64,000 nucleotides of DNA from Leifsonia poae. Its GTDB lineage: Bacteria; Actinomycetota; Actinomycetes; Actinomycetales; Microbacteriaceae. Location of the stretch: assembly GCF_020009625.1 (NCBI RefSeq), contig NZ_JAIHLP010000002.1, positions 434,001 to 498,000 on the forward strand, written 5' to 3'. The first letter of the stretch is position 1; the number at the start of each line of letters is the position of its first letter. Positions 43,725 to 53,170 of this stretch are shown one piece after another. A program made the position numbers and the translations under genes. The notes beneath the pieces are model-generated. The model searched no databases and was not told the origin of the DNA. It worked only from the letters and a program-made list of their open reading frames with translations.

Positions 43725-44699
43725 CTACCGGTACCGTTCGGCGCCGGCCCGCGCCCAGTCGGCGACGACGCGGCGAGCCTCCGGCGGATCGAGAACGGTG
43801 AGAACGCCGGAGAGCCCGGACACCAGCCGTTTCAGGCCGTGGTAATGCGCCACCCGCACGCTCGTGCGCACGAGCCCGTTGCTCTCGACACGCGTGGCGC
43901 CTTCGGGGATGTAGTCCACGATGAGCGGCACGGCCGCGGCCGACACCTCGATCTGCACGAGAAGGTCGTCCGGTGTCGGCTCGAATAGCGTCTCCGGCAG
44001 GGTCACGTCTCCGGGCCGGTATGTGATGGGGTCTTCCGTGGCCGTCAGGTCGTCGATGCGATCGAGCCGGAAGGTGCGGATCGCGGTGCGCAGATGGCAC
44101 CACCCTCGCAAATACCAATCCTGGTCGATCGACTCGATGCGCAACGGATCGACGCGACGCCGTTCGCTTTCCCCACGCGAGTTCAGATAGTCGAACTCCA
44201 GCTGTGTGCCTGCGGCGACGGCATCCCGGATGACCGCAAGCGTGTCGTCTGTCTCCGATCCGGCGACCGCCACCTGGCTCGGGGCCGCGGAGGCACCGCG
44301 GGCGAGCTTGGCCATGAGGGAGCCGATCACATCCCGGTCGGCGTTCTCGGGCAGGGCCGAAAGATACTGCAGACCGGCGATCAGCGCCGCCGCCTCGCGC
44401 GCGGAGAAGCGCGGCGAGTCGTCGATGGCCACCTGATGGGTGAGGACGATCTGGTCGTTCTCTTCGAAATCGTCCCAGGCGATGTCGAACAGATCACCCG
44501 GTTGATACTGATTCGTCTCGCCGGGGATGCCCGAAACGGCGATCAGCCGAATTGCGTCTCGCAGCTGGCCTCGCTCGACCCCGAAATGTGCCGCCGCCTC
44601 GGCGACGCTGACCCGATCCCTGTCCATCAGGTAGGGCACGAGCGCGAGCAGGAAAGCGAGCTTGTCCTGGGCCTGCATCGGTTTGCGGCGCTCAGCCAT
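43725..44699 (-). CDS. pafC: WYL-domain transcriptional activator PafC
   Basis: I chose the ATG at 44699, giving 324 aa. A short HTH (RVSVAEAAAHFGVERGQLRDAIRLI) is followed by a WYL/WCX region (LEFDYLNSRGESERRRVDPLRIESIDQDWYLRGWCHLRTAIRTFRLDRI). The start overlaps pafB by 8 bp. PafBC is known to activate DNA-damage genes in mycobacteria; the WYL domain senses a nucleic-acid ligand. Confidence 0.93.
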   Translation of the reverse strand: MAERRKPMQAQDKLAFLLALVPYLMDRDRVSVAEAAAHFGVERGQLRDAIRLIAVSGIPGETNQYQPGDLFDIAWDDFEENDQIVLTHQVAIDDSPRFSAREAAALIAGLQYLSALPENADRDVIGSLMAKLARGASAAPSQVAVAGSETDDTLAVIRDAVAAGTQLEFDYLNSRGESERRRVDPLRIESIDQDWYLRGWCHLRTAIRTFRLDRIDDLTATEDPITYRPGDVTLPETLFEPTPDDLLVQIEVSAAAVPLIVDYIPEGATRVESNGLVRTSVRVAHYHGLKRLVSGLSGVLTVLDPPEARRVVADWARAGAERYR

Positions 44700-45741
44700 C
44701 GTGCTGCACCCCCTGATCGATCGTGCCGTCGTCGTGGGCGCGGAAGGTCGCGACCAGACGCTCACGCACCGCCTCGCGGATCGTCTCGGGCGCGAGCACG
44801 AGCACCTCCGGACCGAAACTCGCCAGTTGATCGGCCAGGATGTTCGCATCCGAGTAGTTCACGGTGAGCCGGAACGATTCCCCGTCCCGGCGCGGGGGAA
44901 CCGCATCGCCGTAGCGCTTCCCGAGACGTGTCGCCGCGTCGGTGCCCGCGGTCACCTCGATCTCGGCCACGTTGCCCGCCCAGATGCGTTCGAGTTCGGC
45001 CAGCGCCTTCGCCGCGAAGTCGGTGCCCTCGGCCTCGAATCCACGAGCGGTCACCTTGACCGCGCCGACCATGCGCGACAGCAGGAAGGTGCGCGAGCCG
45101 TTCGCGTCTTGGTCGATGCCCTGCAGATGCCAGCGCCCCTGGTGCTGCACGAGCGCCAGCGGGGCGACGGTGCGAACGCGCGACGCGCGCTCCCCCGGCT
45201 TCAGATAGGGGAACTGGACGATGACCTTGCGTTCCAGCGCGAGGTTCAGCGGGTCGAATGCGCTCTCGCGGGCGCGCAGACGCGGCGCATACCCGACGAT
45301 CGGGTCGTCCGCCTCCACCCCGAGCGAACGCAGCTTCATCAGCGCCCGACGAGACTCGGACGAGAGGGAACCCTCTCGCCACACCGTCGCGGCCAGGCCG
45401 AGCAGGGTGATCTCTTCCGGCGCGAACACCACATCGGCCGGCAGATCGTATGCCCCCTTGGGTATGCGATAGCGCAGCAATTGGTTATTGCCCGAATCCC
45501 CCGGCGCCTCGACGGTCTCGAGCGGCACGCCGAGTTCGCGGATGTCGTCTTTGTCGCGCTCGAACTGCCGCTCGAGGCTGCTGTTGTCTCCGCGCAGCGA
45601 AAACCGCTGACGGTACCCCTGAACCGTGGAGAGGATCTCGTTCTTGGTCAATCCGGTCTCGGTCGCGAGCAACGCGAGCACGAGGCTGAAAAGTCGCTCC
45701 TCCACGGGCACGCGGGAGGGCGAAGTCGACGACGGAGGCAC
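44692..45741 (-). CDS. pafB: WYL-domain transcriptional activator PafB
   Basis: The product is 349 aa. An N-terminal winged helix (VEERLFSLVLALLATETGLTKNEIL and RQFERDKDDIRELG) precedes the WYL domain at about residues 145-240 (KVIVQFPYLKPGERASRVRTVAPLALVQHQGRWHLQGIDQDANGSRTFLLSRM) and a WCX tail. It pairs with PafC as a heterodimer. The Pup-proteasome genes often found next to it are not present upstream. Confidence 0.94.
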   Translation of the reverse strand: MPPSSTSPSRVPVEERLFSLVLALLATETGLTKNEILSTVQGYRQRFSLRGDNSSLERQFERDKDDIRELGVPLETVEAPGDSGNNQLLRYRIPKGAYDLPADVVFAPEEITLLGLAATVWREGSLSSESRRALMKLRSLGVEADDPIVGYAPRLRARESAFDPLNLALERKVIVQFPYLKPGERASRVRTVAPLALVQHQGRWHLQGIDQDANGSRTFLLSRMVGAVKVTARGFEAEGTDFAAKALAELERIWAGNVAEIEVTAGTDAATRLGKRYGDAVPPRRDGESFRLTVNYSDANILADQLASFGPEVLVLAPETIREAVRERLVATFRAHDDGTIDQGVQHDG

Positions 45742-45758
45742 CCCTCCATCCTAATCGG

Positions 45759-46676
45759 CTAGCGGATGCCCAGGATGTCGACGACCCACGCCGAGGCGGG
45801 GAAGCTTCCGTCTTTGGAGGCCGGCGTGAGCACGGCGATCTGCGAGCCGACCTTCTGGCCGACGAGGGCCCTCGTCATGTCCTGTGGCAGCACATTGCCC
45901 TGGGCGGTCGCGCTCTGACCGGTGTCGACGACCACCAGGTCGGGCGAACCGTTCTGCCACGTGCTGACGACGACGTTCTTGTTCTCCCAGCCGACGGCTG
46001 TGTACTGCACGACGACCGAGCTGTCCTTCTTCACTGTCGCACCCGAACCGGCTTTGAGCGTCTCCGACGTGACGGAGGTCGGCGCCGATCCACCGGGGAT
46101 CGTGATGCCGGGCTGACCGGTCGGCGCGAGGACGACGGTCGGGAAACCGGACACCGAGGGCTGGGGTGTTCCGTCGGCCTTCGCCAGGTACGCCTTGACG
46201 ACGTCGATCACGGCGATCGCCGTGCCGGCGGAGGCGTCGGAGCCGCTGTCCTTCGGGGCGATCGCGACCGCGATGCGCGAACCGACGCTCGTGCACTGCA
46301 GTGCCGTGTTGAATGCCGGAATGTTGATGGTGCCCACCGGGACCAGCTGCGCACTGTCTTTGGCGTAGGAGCTCGCCTGCAGGGTCGCGCCGGTGTTCCC
46401 GTCGAACACCGAGTACTCGATCTCCACGAGCTGGTTCTTCTGCACCATGGCGCCGTCGCCCTGGATGACCGTGCTGCGCTCGGACTTCGTGGTCTTGATC
46501 GGCGTCGGGAAGCTGACCTTCGGCTTCTCGCCGAGCTTGCCGCTGACCTTCACGAGATCAGATGCGCTTCCCGGCTTCAACGCCGTGTCACAGTTGGCGT
46601 TGGGGTTCGACGAACATCCCGTGAGTGTGACGGCCAGCAGGCCGGCGGCCACGACGAGTGCGGTTGCTCTGCGCAC
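45759..46676 (-). CDS. Lipoprotein with tandem FKBP-like domains
   Basis: I chose the GTG at 46676 (AAAGAGG upstream), giving 305 aa. The signal peptide ends in lipobox LTGC, so it is lipid-anchored outside the membrane. Two FKBP-type modules follow: residues 80-180 (NQLVEIEYSVFDGNTGATLQASSYAKDS, VGSRIAVAIAPKD) and 210-305 (SSVVVQYTAVGWENKNVVVSTWQNG, LVGQKVGSQIAVLTPA). Several active-site aromatics look absent, so isomerase activity is uncertain and a chaperone role possible. Confidence 0.85.
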   Translation of the reverse strand: MRRATALVVAAGLLAVTLTGCSSNPNANCDTALKPGSASDLVKVSGKLGEKPKVSFPTPIKTTKSERSTVIQGDGAMVQKNQLVEIEYSVFDGNTGATLQASSYAKDSAQLVPVGTINIPAFNTALQCTSVGSRIAVAIAPKDSGSDASAGTAIAVIDVVKAYLAKADGTPQPSVSGFPTVVLAPTGQPGITIPGGSAPTSVTSETLKAGSGATVKKDSSVVVQYTAVGWENKNVVVSTWQNGSPDLVVVDTGQSATAQGNVLPQDMTRALVGQKVGSQIAVLTPASKDGSFPASAWVVDILGIR

Positions 46677-46735
46677 GAGTCCTCTTTCGGTGCAATCGGT
46701 GGGAGTCGGAGGGACGCGCCCTCCGGCCTCCCATG

Positions 46736-47761
46736 CTAGTTGATCGTTTGGTCCTGGTCTGACGCTGCATCCGTCGCGCGCGCCTTCGACAGCTCTGCGC
46801 TCGTCGCGGCCGCTCGCACGCGCTTGCGCAGGCTCTTCGGGCTGGACTGGCGTTCGCCGAGCGCGCCGGGGGTCCACGCCTCGACGTCTTCGTCGCTGTA
46901 GTCGCTCTTGGACGGTCGGCGCTTGAGCTCCGGCAGAATCGTTCCGGGTGCCAGCCGGCGTGCGGTGATCAGGAACCCCGTGTGGGCGATCATCCGGTGG
47001 TCGGGGCGCACGGCGAGGCCTTCGACGTGCCAACCGCGCACCATCGTCTCGCTCGACTGCGGGTGCGTGTATTCGCCTGAGGCGCGGATGGCCTCGGCGA
47101 CGCGGGAGAGCTGCGTGACGGTCGCGACGTAGCACAGCACGACACCGCCGGGTTTGAGGGAGGAGGTGACGACGTCGAGGCATTCCCACGGCGCGAGCAT
47201 GTCGAGCACGACCCGGTCGACGCTCTCGTCGTCGACCGCCAGCGGCAGCTCATCCTGCAGATCGCCGACGGTGACGGTCCAGTTCTCGGGGTCGCGACCG
47301 AGGAAGGTCGCCGCGTTCGATCGGGCCACCTCTGCGAACTCGTCGCGACGTTCGAAGGATCGGAGGGTGCCCGACGGCCCGATGGCGCGCAGCAGCCAGA
47401 GCGAGAGAGCCCCGGACCCGACACCGGCTTCGATCACGCTGGCACCGGGGAAGATGTCGGCCAGCGCCAGAATCTGCGCCGCATCCTTCGGGTAGATGAT
47501 GGCCGCGCCGCGCGGCATCGACATGACGAAGTCGTTCAGCAGCGGACGCAGGGCGAGATGCTCCACGCCGACGTTATTGGTGACGACGGATGCGTCCGGC
47601 AGGCCGATGATGGCATCGTGCTCCAGGATGCCGCGGTGGGTGTGGAACACCTTGCCCGGCTCGAGCGTGATGGTGTTCATCTTGCCTTTGGGACCGGTCA
47701 GCTGCACCCGGTCGCCGGCACGGAACGGTCCGCTGCTCTGCGGGAACTCGCCGGCGCTCAT
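46736..47761 (-). CDS. trmI: tRNA (adenine-58-N1)-methyltransferase TrmI
   Basis: The product is 341 aa. The N-terminal beta domain (FRAGDRVQLTGPKGKMNTITLEPGKVFHTHRG) is followed by the SAM-binding motif VIEAGVGSGALSLWLLRAIG at about residue 105 and the later motif VDRVVLDMLAPWECLD. It methylates A58 of tRNA. The start overlaps the HAD hydrolase (ATGA), so the two are translationally coupled. Confidence 0.94.
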   Translation of the reverse strand: MSAGEFPQSSGPFRAGDRVQLTGPKGKMNTITLEPGKVFHTHRGILEHDAIIGLPDASVVTNNVGVEHLALRPLLNDFVMSMPRGAAIIYPKDAAQILALADIFPGASVIEAGVGSGALSLWLLRAIGPSGTLRSFERRDEFAEVARSNAATFLGRDPENWTVTVGDLQDELPLAVDDESVDRVVLDMLAPWECLDVVTSSLKPGGVVLCYVATVTQLSRVAEAIRASGEYTHPQSSETMVRGWHVEGLAVRPDHRMIAHTGFLITARRLAPGTILPELKRRPSKSDYSDEDVEAWTPGALGERQSSPKSLRKRVRAAATSAELSKARATDAASDQDQTIN

Positions 47762-48453
47762 CGCACGGCCGCCCGGCCGCCGGCGAGGGCCACGATGTCA
47801 TCGACCGTCTTGCCCTCCAGTGACGGCCACAGGGTGTGCTCGTCGCTCTCGGGCAGCGGAACGATGTGCGGCACGCCGAGCGCGACCGCGCCCGAGGCGA
47901 CGGCCGAAGCGAGTCCGACGAGCGAATCCTCGATGGCGACGGCACTCGACACGTCGATGCCGAGAAGGCCTGCAGCCCGCAGGTACGGTTCCGGATGCGG
48001 CTTCGGCTCGGTCACCTCGTCTCCGCTGACGATCACGTCGAAAGCGTCGAACGGGATCTGCGCCACGATCTGCTCGGCCATGCGGCGTACCGACATGGTG
48101 ACCAGCGCCGTGCGGATGCCGCGCTCCCGCAGGGCACGCAGCAGCTCCCGCGCACCGGGACGCCAAGGGACCCCGTCGGCATCCAGCCGCTCCTGCACGC
48201 GGTTCGTCAGCCACTGCACGATCTCATCCGGATCCAGCTCGACGCCGCGCGAACGCAGGATCGCTGCCGAGTTCCAGAGGCCCTGGCCCACCAGCAGCAG
48301 GCCGTCGTCGTGGGACCACTCGCCGCCGAAGGAGTGCACGAGCTCCACCTCGGACTCCATCCAATACGGTTCGGTGTCGACGAGGGTGCCGTCCATGTCC
48401 CAGAGAACAGCGGCCGGCAGCGGGGGTGGAGTCAGAGAGGTCACGGGCGACAA
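47758..48453 (-). CDS. HAD-family hydrolase (beta-phosphoglucomutase/phosphatase type)
   Basis: The product is 231 aa. Motif I WDMDGTLVDTEPYW is at about residues 18-31, motif II TALVTMSV at about 122 and motif III with Lys and Asp in VTEPKPHPEPYL and AVAIEDSLVG. The start codon is uncertain: TTG at 48453 or GTG at 48444. The substrate is a phosphate ester of unknown type. It is the first gene of the minus-strand run. Confidence 0.88.
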   Translation of the reverse strand: MSPVTSLTPPPLPAAVLWDMDGTLVDTEPYWMESEVELVHSFGGEWSHDDGLLLVGQGLWNSAAILRSRGVELDPDEIVQWLTNRVQERLDADGVPWRPGARELLRALRERGIRTALVTMSVRRMAEQIVAQIPFDAFDVIVSGDEVTEPKPHPEPYLRAAGLLGIDVSSAVAIEDSLVGLASAVASGAVALGVPHIVPLPESDEHTLWPSLEGKTVDDIVALAGGRAAVR

Positions 48454-48487
48454 GCCTACCGGGGACGGGCGGGCCTATCCTGGATGG

Positions 48488-48535
48488 ATGGCGTCCGATC
48501 GGTCGCCGGAAGAGAACGAGGTTCATCCACTGTGA
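48488..48535 (+). CDS. Possible 15-codon leader peptide before the PAC2 gene
   Basis: A -10-like TATCCT at 48476-48481 lies six bases before an ATG at 48488, which suits a leaderless transcript. The reading frame encodes MASDRSPEENEVHPL and stops at TGA 48533-48535, overlapping the PAC2 GTG (GTGA). Translation of the leader could couple ribosomes into PAC2. An ATG at 48484 in the PAC2 frame is an alternative start. Confidence 0.4.
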   Translation: MASDRSPEENEVHPL

Positions 48536-49464
48536 CGCAGGGCACCAACTTTCTCGGAGGCCGCATCCTGGTCGTGGCGTTCGAAGGCTGGAACGACGCG
48601 GGCGAGGCCGCGAGCGGCGCCGTCCGCACGCTGCAGGACGTTCTCGACGTCGTGCCGATCGCCGAAGTCGACCCCGAGCTGTACTTCGACTTCCAGTTCA
48701 ACCGTCCGACGATCACCGACGACGACGGGCACCGTCATCTCATCTGGCCCTCCGCGGTGATGTACGGTCCGGCCCGCCCGGGCGACCCGGCGCACGCGCT
48801 CGCCGATGACGCCAATCTTCGTGTGAGCGGCGACAACGTCGGTAACATCTACCTCCTTCTCGGCACCGAGCCCTCCCGCAGCTGGAAGAGCTTCACGGCG
48901 GAGATCCTCGACGCGGCCCTGGCAGCCGACATCGGCGCGATCGTGTTCCTCGGCGCCATGCTCGCCGATGTGCCCCACACGCGCCCGATCTCGATCTTCG
49001 CGTCGAGCGAGAACAGCGCCGTGCGAACCGAACTGTCGATCGAGCGCTCCACCTATGAAGGCCCGGTCGGCATCCTCAGCGCGATCGCCGAGGGGGCCGA
49101 GACCGTGGGCATCCCCACCGTGACGATCTGGGCGTCGGTGCCGCACTACGTGCACAATGCGCCGAGCCCGAAGGCCATGCTGGCGCTGATCGACAAGCTC
49201 GAGGAGCTCGTCGATGTGACGATCCCTCGCGGTGACCTCGTCGACGAGGCGGCCGCCTGGGAGGCAGGCATCGACGCGCTCGCCTCCGACGACGAGGAGA
49301 TGGCCTCCTACATCCAGCAGCTGGAGCAGGCCCGCGATACCGTCGACTCCCCCGAGGCCAGCGGCGAGGCGATCGCCCAGGAGTTCGAACGTTACCTGCG
49401 GCGGCGCGGCGACGGCCGTGACGGTCAGGCGGGCGGGCGCCCAGATGAGCCCTGGCGAAGCTGA
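48532..49464 (+). CDS. PAC2-family protein
   Basis: From GTG 48532 the product is 310 aa. It has the PAC2 (proteasome-assembly chaperone-like) ATP-grasp-related fold: NFLGGRILVVAFEGWNDAGEAASGAV at the start, LYFDFQFNRPTI, IFLGAMLADVPHTRP and ASVPHYVHNAPSPKAMLALI. It probably binds as a homotrimer to an unknown partner. The C-terminal tail is charged. It converges with uppP, with 45 bp between stops. Confidence 0.9.
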   Translation: MTQGTNFLGGRILVVAFEGWNDAGEAASGAVRTLQDVLDVVPIAEVDPELYFDFQFNRPTITDDDGHRHLIWPSAVMYGPARPGDPAHALADDANLRVSGDNVGNIYLLLGTEPSRSWKSFTAEILDAALAADIGAIVFLGAMLADVPHTRPISIFASSENSAVRTELSIERSTYEGPVGILSAIAEGAETVGIPTVTIWASVPHYVHNAPSPKAMLALIDKLEELVDVTIPRGDLVDEAAAWEAGIDALASDDEEMASYIQQLEQARDTVDSPEASGEAIAQEFERYLRRRGDGRDGQAGGRPDEPWRS

Positions 49465-49509
49465 CGACCGGAGCGCGATGATCGACCGGCGCTGAGCTGC
49501 CGCCGGCGG

Positions 49510-50373
49510 TTACGCGGCGAGCACGCCCGTCGAGAGCAGCACGATGAGCACGACGCCGAGCACCACGCGGTAGATCACGAACGGCAGGAAGCTGCGGCGC
49601 GAGATGTACCCCATGAAGAACGCGATCACGACGAGCCCGACGAGGAACGCCACGATCGTCGCGACGACGGTCTCCCCCGGCCCGAAGACCTCGATCGTGC
49701 AGGTGTTCGCCGCCGCCAGTGCCTGCGTGCAGGGCTCTTTCACGGCCTTGTAGAGCTGGTAGAACCCGCTGCCGAACACAGCGGGGAGAGCGAGGAGGAA
49801 CGAGTACCGCGCGGCCGCCCGGCGCTGGTAGCCCATGAACAGCCCGGCCGTGATCGTTCCGCCTGACCGGGAGACGCCCGGGATGAGCGCGAGCGCCTGG
49901 GCGAAGCCGAAGATGATGCCGTGCCCCCAGGTCAGCTCCCGCAGGCGCCGGGTCTTGCTGCCGACGTAGTCGGCGATCCCGAGCAGGATGCCGAAGACGA
50001 TCAACGTCACCGCCACGATCCACAACGACCGGAAGGTGGTCTCGATCCTGTCCTGGAAGAGCACGCCGAGCACCACGATCGGGACGCTGCCGATGATGAC
50101 GAGCCACCCCATCTTCGCGTCGGGGTCGTTGCGCGGAACCTTACCGAATAGCGAGCGGAACCAGCGCCCGATGATGCGGACGATGTCCTTCCAGAAATAC
50201 AGGAGCACGGCGGCCTCGGTGCCGAGCTGGATGATGGCGGTGAACCGCGCACCCGGGTCGGCTCCTGTGCCGAGGAGTTCGCCGACGATGCGGATGTGCG
50301 CGCTCGACGAGACGGGAAGGAACTCGGTGAGCCCTTGCACGAGGCCGAGGATGATGGCGTTGAAGAAATCCAT
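49510..50373 (-). CDS. uppP: Undecaprenyl-diphosphatase UppP
   Basis: The product is 287 aa with about eight membrane helices. The active-site segments are [14 protein letters not shown] at about residues 14-27 and [16 protein letters not shown] at about 165-180. It recycles undecaprenyl pyrophosphate on the outer face of the membrane for cell-wall synthesis and gives some bacitracin tolerance. Confidence 0.96.
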   Translation of the reverse strand: MDFFNAIILGLVQGLTEFLPVSSSAHIRIVGELLGTGADPGARFTAIIQLGTEAAVLLYFWKDIVRIIGRWFRSLFGKVPRNDPDAKMGWLVIIGSVPIVVLGVLFQDRIETTFRSLWIVAVTLIVFGILLGIADYVGSKTRRLRELTWGHGIIFGFAQALALIPGVSRSGGTITAGLFMGYQRRAAARYSFLLALPAVFGSGFYQLYKAVKEPCTQALAAANTCTIEVFGPGETVVATIVAFLVGLVVIAFFMGYISRRSFLPFVIYRVVLGVVLIVLLSTGVLAA

Positions 50374-50412
50374 GCGTCGCTTTCGCTGGCGGAGTGGACG
50401 GGGTTGCTGGAC

Positions 50413-51726
50413 TCAGTAGCCGAGCAGAAGGTCGCGCAGCACGGTCCGACCAAACACTAGCGCGTCGAGGGGAACACGCTCATCGACCCCGTGGAACATG
50501 CCGGGGAAGTCCAGCCCGGCGGGCAGCCTCAGCGGAGCGAAGCCGTAGCCGGTGATGCCGAGCCGACTCAGCGCCTTGTTGTCCGTGCCCCCCGAGAGCA
50601 GATAAGGGAGCACCGGCGCGCCGGGATCGTGTTCGGCGAGAGTTCCGACGATCGCGTCGATCAGCGGTCCGTCGAAGCTCGCCTCGAGTCCCACATCCCG
50701 GTGCATGATCTGGATCTCGATGTCGTCGCCCACCAACTCCTGCACGAGGCCGAGGACGCGATCCTCGTCACCGGGCAGTGTGCGGATGTCGATCAGGGCT
50801 TCGGCGGTGTCCGGGATGACATTGTGCTTGTAGCCGGCGTTCAACAGTGTCGGGTTCGTCGTCGCACGCAGGGTGGCCAGGATGAACCCGGCCGCCGTTC
50901 CCGTTCGCAGCACGATCTCGTCCGGACCGACCTGCTCGGGATCGACGTTCAGGATGCGCGAGAGCTCGGCCAGCAACTGGGTGGTGGTGTCGGTGAGCTG
51001 GATCGGCCACTCCTGCCGACCGATCGCCACGACCGCCTCAGCGAGACGGGTGATCGCGTTGTCCCGGATCAGCCGCGAACCGTGCGCAGCCGGGCCGCGT
51101 GCCACGAGTTTGATCCACACCAGGGACTTCTCGCCCGTCTGCATCAGGTAAGCGCGCTTTCCGCCCAGCTCGATCGAGTACCCGCCGACCTCGCTGATCG
51201 CCTCGGTGGCGCCGGCGAACAGCTCGGGGTGGGTGTCGACGAGGAAGTGCGAACCACGACGGCCGCCGTCTTCCTCGTCGGCGAAGAAGGCCACGACGAG
51301 GTCGCGCTCGGGCTGATTCCCGGCCGAGAGGATGTCGCCCACCGCGGTCAGGATCATCGCGTCCATGTTCTTCATGTCGACAGCCCCGCGCCCCCAGAGC
51401 AGGCCGTCTTTGATCACGCCGCCGAACGGGTCGACCGACCATGCGCGGGGGTCGGCCGGGACGACGTCCAGATGGCCGTGCACCACGAGCGCCGGCTTGT
51501 CGCCGTCGCGGCCGGGGACACGAGCGACGACACTGGTGCGACCCGGGTCGGAGTCGAACAGCTGCGGCTCGAGACCGATGGCCTTCAGCCGCGCCTCGAC
51601 GTATTCGGCGGCATCCGTCTCGCCGTTCGACTTCCCCTCACCGAAATTGGTGGTGTCGAAGCGGATCAGATCGCGTGCGATCACCGCCGTCTCGTCGAGC
51701 CCGCTGTCGTTCTGCGCATCCGTCAT
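50413..51726 (-). CDS. M20/M28-family dipeptidase
   Basis: I chose the ATG at 51726, giving 437 aa. Metal ligands are HGHLDVVPADPRAW at about residues 80-90, WGRGAVDMKN at about 110, FFADEEDGGRRG at about 145 and the terminal MFHGVDERVP. The dimerisation domain is in the middle. It hydrolyses dipeptides or acylated amino acids in the cytosol. The substrate is unassigned. Confidence 0.9.
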   Translation of the reverse strand: MTDAQNDSGLDETAVIARDLIRFDTTNFGEGKSNGETDAAEYVEARLKAIGLEPQLFDSDPGRTSVVARVPGRDGDKPALVVHGHLDVVPADPRAWSVDPFGGVIKDGLLWGRGAVDMKNMDAMILTAVGDILSAGNQPERDLVVAFFADEEDGGRRGSHFLVDTHPELFAGATEAISEVGGYSIELGGKRAYLMQTGEKSLVWIKLVARGPAAHGSRLIRDNAITRLAEAVVAIGRQEWPIQLTDTTTQLLAELSRILNVDPEQVGPDEIVLRTGTAAGFILATLRATTNPTLLNAGYKHNVIPDTAEALIDIRTLPGDEDRVLGLVQELVGDDIEIQIMHRDVGLEASFDGPLIDAIVGTLAEHDPGAPVLPYLLSGGTDNKALSRLGITGYGFAPLRLPAGLDFPGMFHGVDERVPLDALVFGRTVLRDLLLGY

Positions 51727-51869
51727 GCCTCCAACGCTACCGGCGCCTCCCGCGGACGCCAACGCGACACCACCGGGCGCGCCCGGGGAGCGTCCGGTGT
51801 GAAATCGGGTTCCGTTTTCGTGCTAATGTCTTTCTTCGGCGGCCGGTTCGATCGGCGGCCGAAACACCT

Positions 51870-51954
51870 GTCCGGGTGGCGGAAATGGCAGACGCGCTAG
51901 CTTGAGGTGCTAGTGCCCGTATAGGGCGTGGGGGTTCAAGTCCCCCCTCGGACA
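51870..51954 (+). tRNA. tRNA-Leu (GAG)
   Basis: An 85-base tRNA with the long variable arm of tRNA-Leu. The acceptor 5' GTCCGGG pairs with CTCGGAC (one G-U) and the discriminator is A at 51954. The anticodon arm is CTAGC-TTGAGGT-GCTAG with GAG at the anticodon. The T arm holds GGGTTCAAGTCCC. CCA is not encoded. Confidence 0.95.
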
Positions 51955-51964
51955 CAGAACAGAG

Positions 51965-51988
51965 AACCCCGGTCTCACGACCGGGGTT
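51965..51988 (+). terminator. Intrinsic terminator after tRNA-Leu
   Basis: AACCCCGGTC pairs with GACCGGGGTT around TCAC, followed by TTCT. It lies 10 bases after the tRNA. Confidence 0.9.
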
Positions 51989-52042
51989 TTCTGCATCCCG
52001 GGCGGCAGAGAAGAAGGCATCCCTTAGACTTTCGTCTCGGAT

Positions 52043-53127
52043 ATGACACTCGACACTGCCCCACGCACGCCGAGCCCGGCCGACATCCGGCGCTGGCGAC
52101 GGTACCTCGCGGACGAACGCGCCGAGGCGGCCGTCTACCGCGACCTGGCCGGGCGACGCACCGGTGAGGAGCAGGAGATCCTGCTCGCTCTCGCAGAGGC
52201 GGAGGGGCGCCACGAGCAGCACTGGCTCACATTGCTCGGAGAGCACGTCGGCCGCCCGCTCCGCGGCGACATCCGCACCCGCATCCTCGGGTTCCTGGCC
52301 AGGCGGTTCGGCTCCGTGTTCGTCCTCGCGCTCGCACAGCGCGCCGAGGCACGATCGCCGTACGCGACCGACGCGGACGCGACGCCGCAGATGGCGGCGG
52401 ACGAACAGATCCACGAAGAGGTCGTCCGGGCGTTGGCCGCCCGCGGCCGGCAGCGTCTCTCCGGCACGTTCCGCGCGGCGGTCTTCGGCGCGAACGACGG
52501 CCTGGTGAGCAACCTCGCGCTCGTCCTCGGGATCAGCGCGAGCGGGGTCCCGAACCACGTCGTCCTTCTGACCGGCGTCTCGGGGCTTCTGGCGGGTGCC
52601 CTGTCGATGGGGGCCGGGGAGTATGTCTCCGTCCGTTCCCAACGCGAACTGCTCGAAGCCTCCACGCCGAATCCTGAGACCCGCACTGTCATCCCGCATC
52701 TGGATGTGGATGCGAACGAACTCGCCCTCGTCTACCGGGCCCGTGGGATGACCGCTGACGAGGCACAGGCGCACGCGCACGACGTCCTCGGCGGGCTCGC
52801 CAACGATCCCGATGAGCCGCAGGCGGATGCGGTGGATGAGCACGAAGCCGTCGGGAAAGGCTGGAACGCCGCCATCTCGAGCTTCTGCTTCTTCGCCTCC
52901 GGTGCACTCATCCCGGTTCTGCCCTACCTGTTCGGGCTCCAGGGGACGGCGGCGGTCATTGTGGCCGCGACTCTGGTCGGCCTCGTTCTGCTCGGCACCG
53001 GAGCCATCGTCGGTCTGCTCTCGGGGGCCCGCCCCTCAGGCGCGCACTGCGCCAGCTCGGCATCGGGTTCGGCGCCGCCGCCGCGACTTACCTGCTCGGC
53101 CTGCTGTTCGGCACGACGCTCGGCTGA
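52043..53127 (+). CDS. Ferritin-like domain fused to VIT1/CCC1-type metal transporter (apparent frameshift near the 3' end)
   Basis: Residues 1-150 form a helical, ferritin/rubrerythrin-like cytosolic domain with Glu/His metal candidates (RAEAAVYRDLAGRRTGEEQEILLALAEAEGRHEQHW and ADEQIHEEVV). Residues 155-350 are the VIT1 fold with the typical GANDGLVSNLALVLGI. The open frame continues to 53266 as low-quality sequence (ARPSGAHCASSASG), whereas the frame one base back encodes the expected last helix GFGAAAATYLLGLLFGTTLG and stops at 53127. Restoring one G to the GGGGG run at 53023-53027 rejoins them (SGGPPLRRALRQLG). It would be a membrane iron or manganese exporter. Confidence 0.85.
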
Positions 53128-53170
53128 CGCCTGCCGCCCGCCGCGATCGGTCGCGACCGATCGCGCGCAG

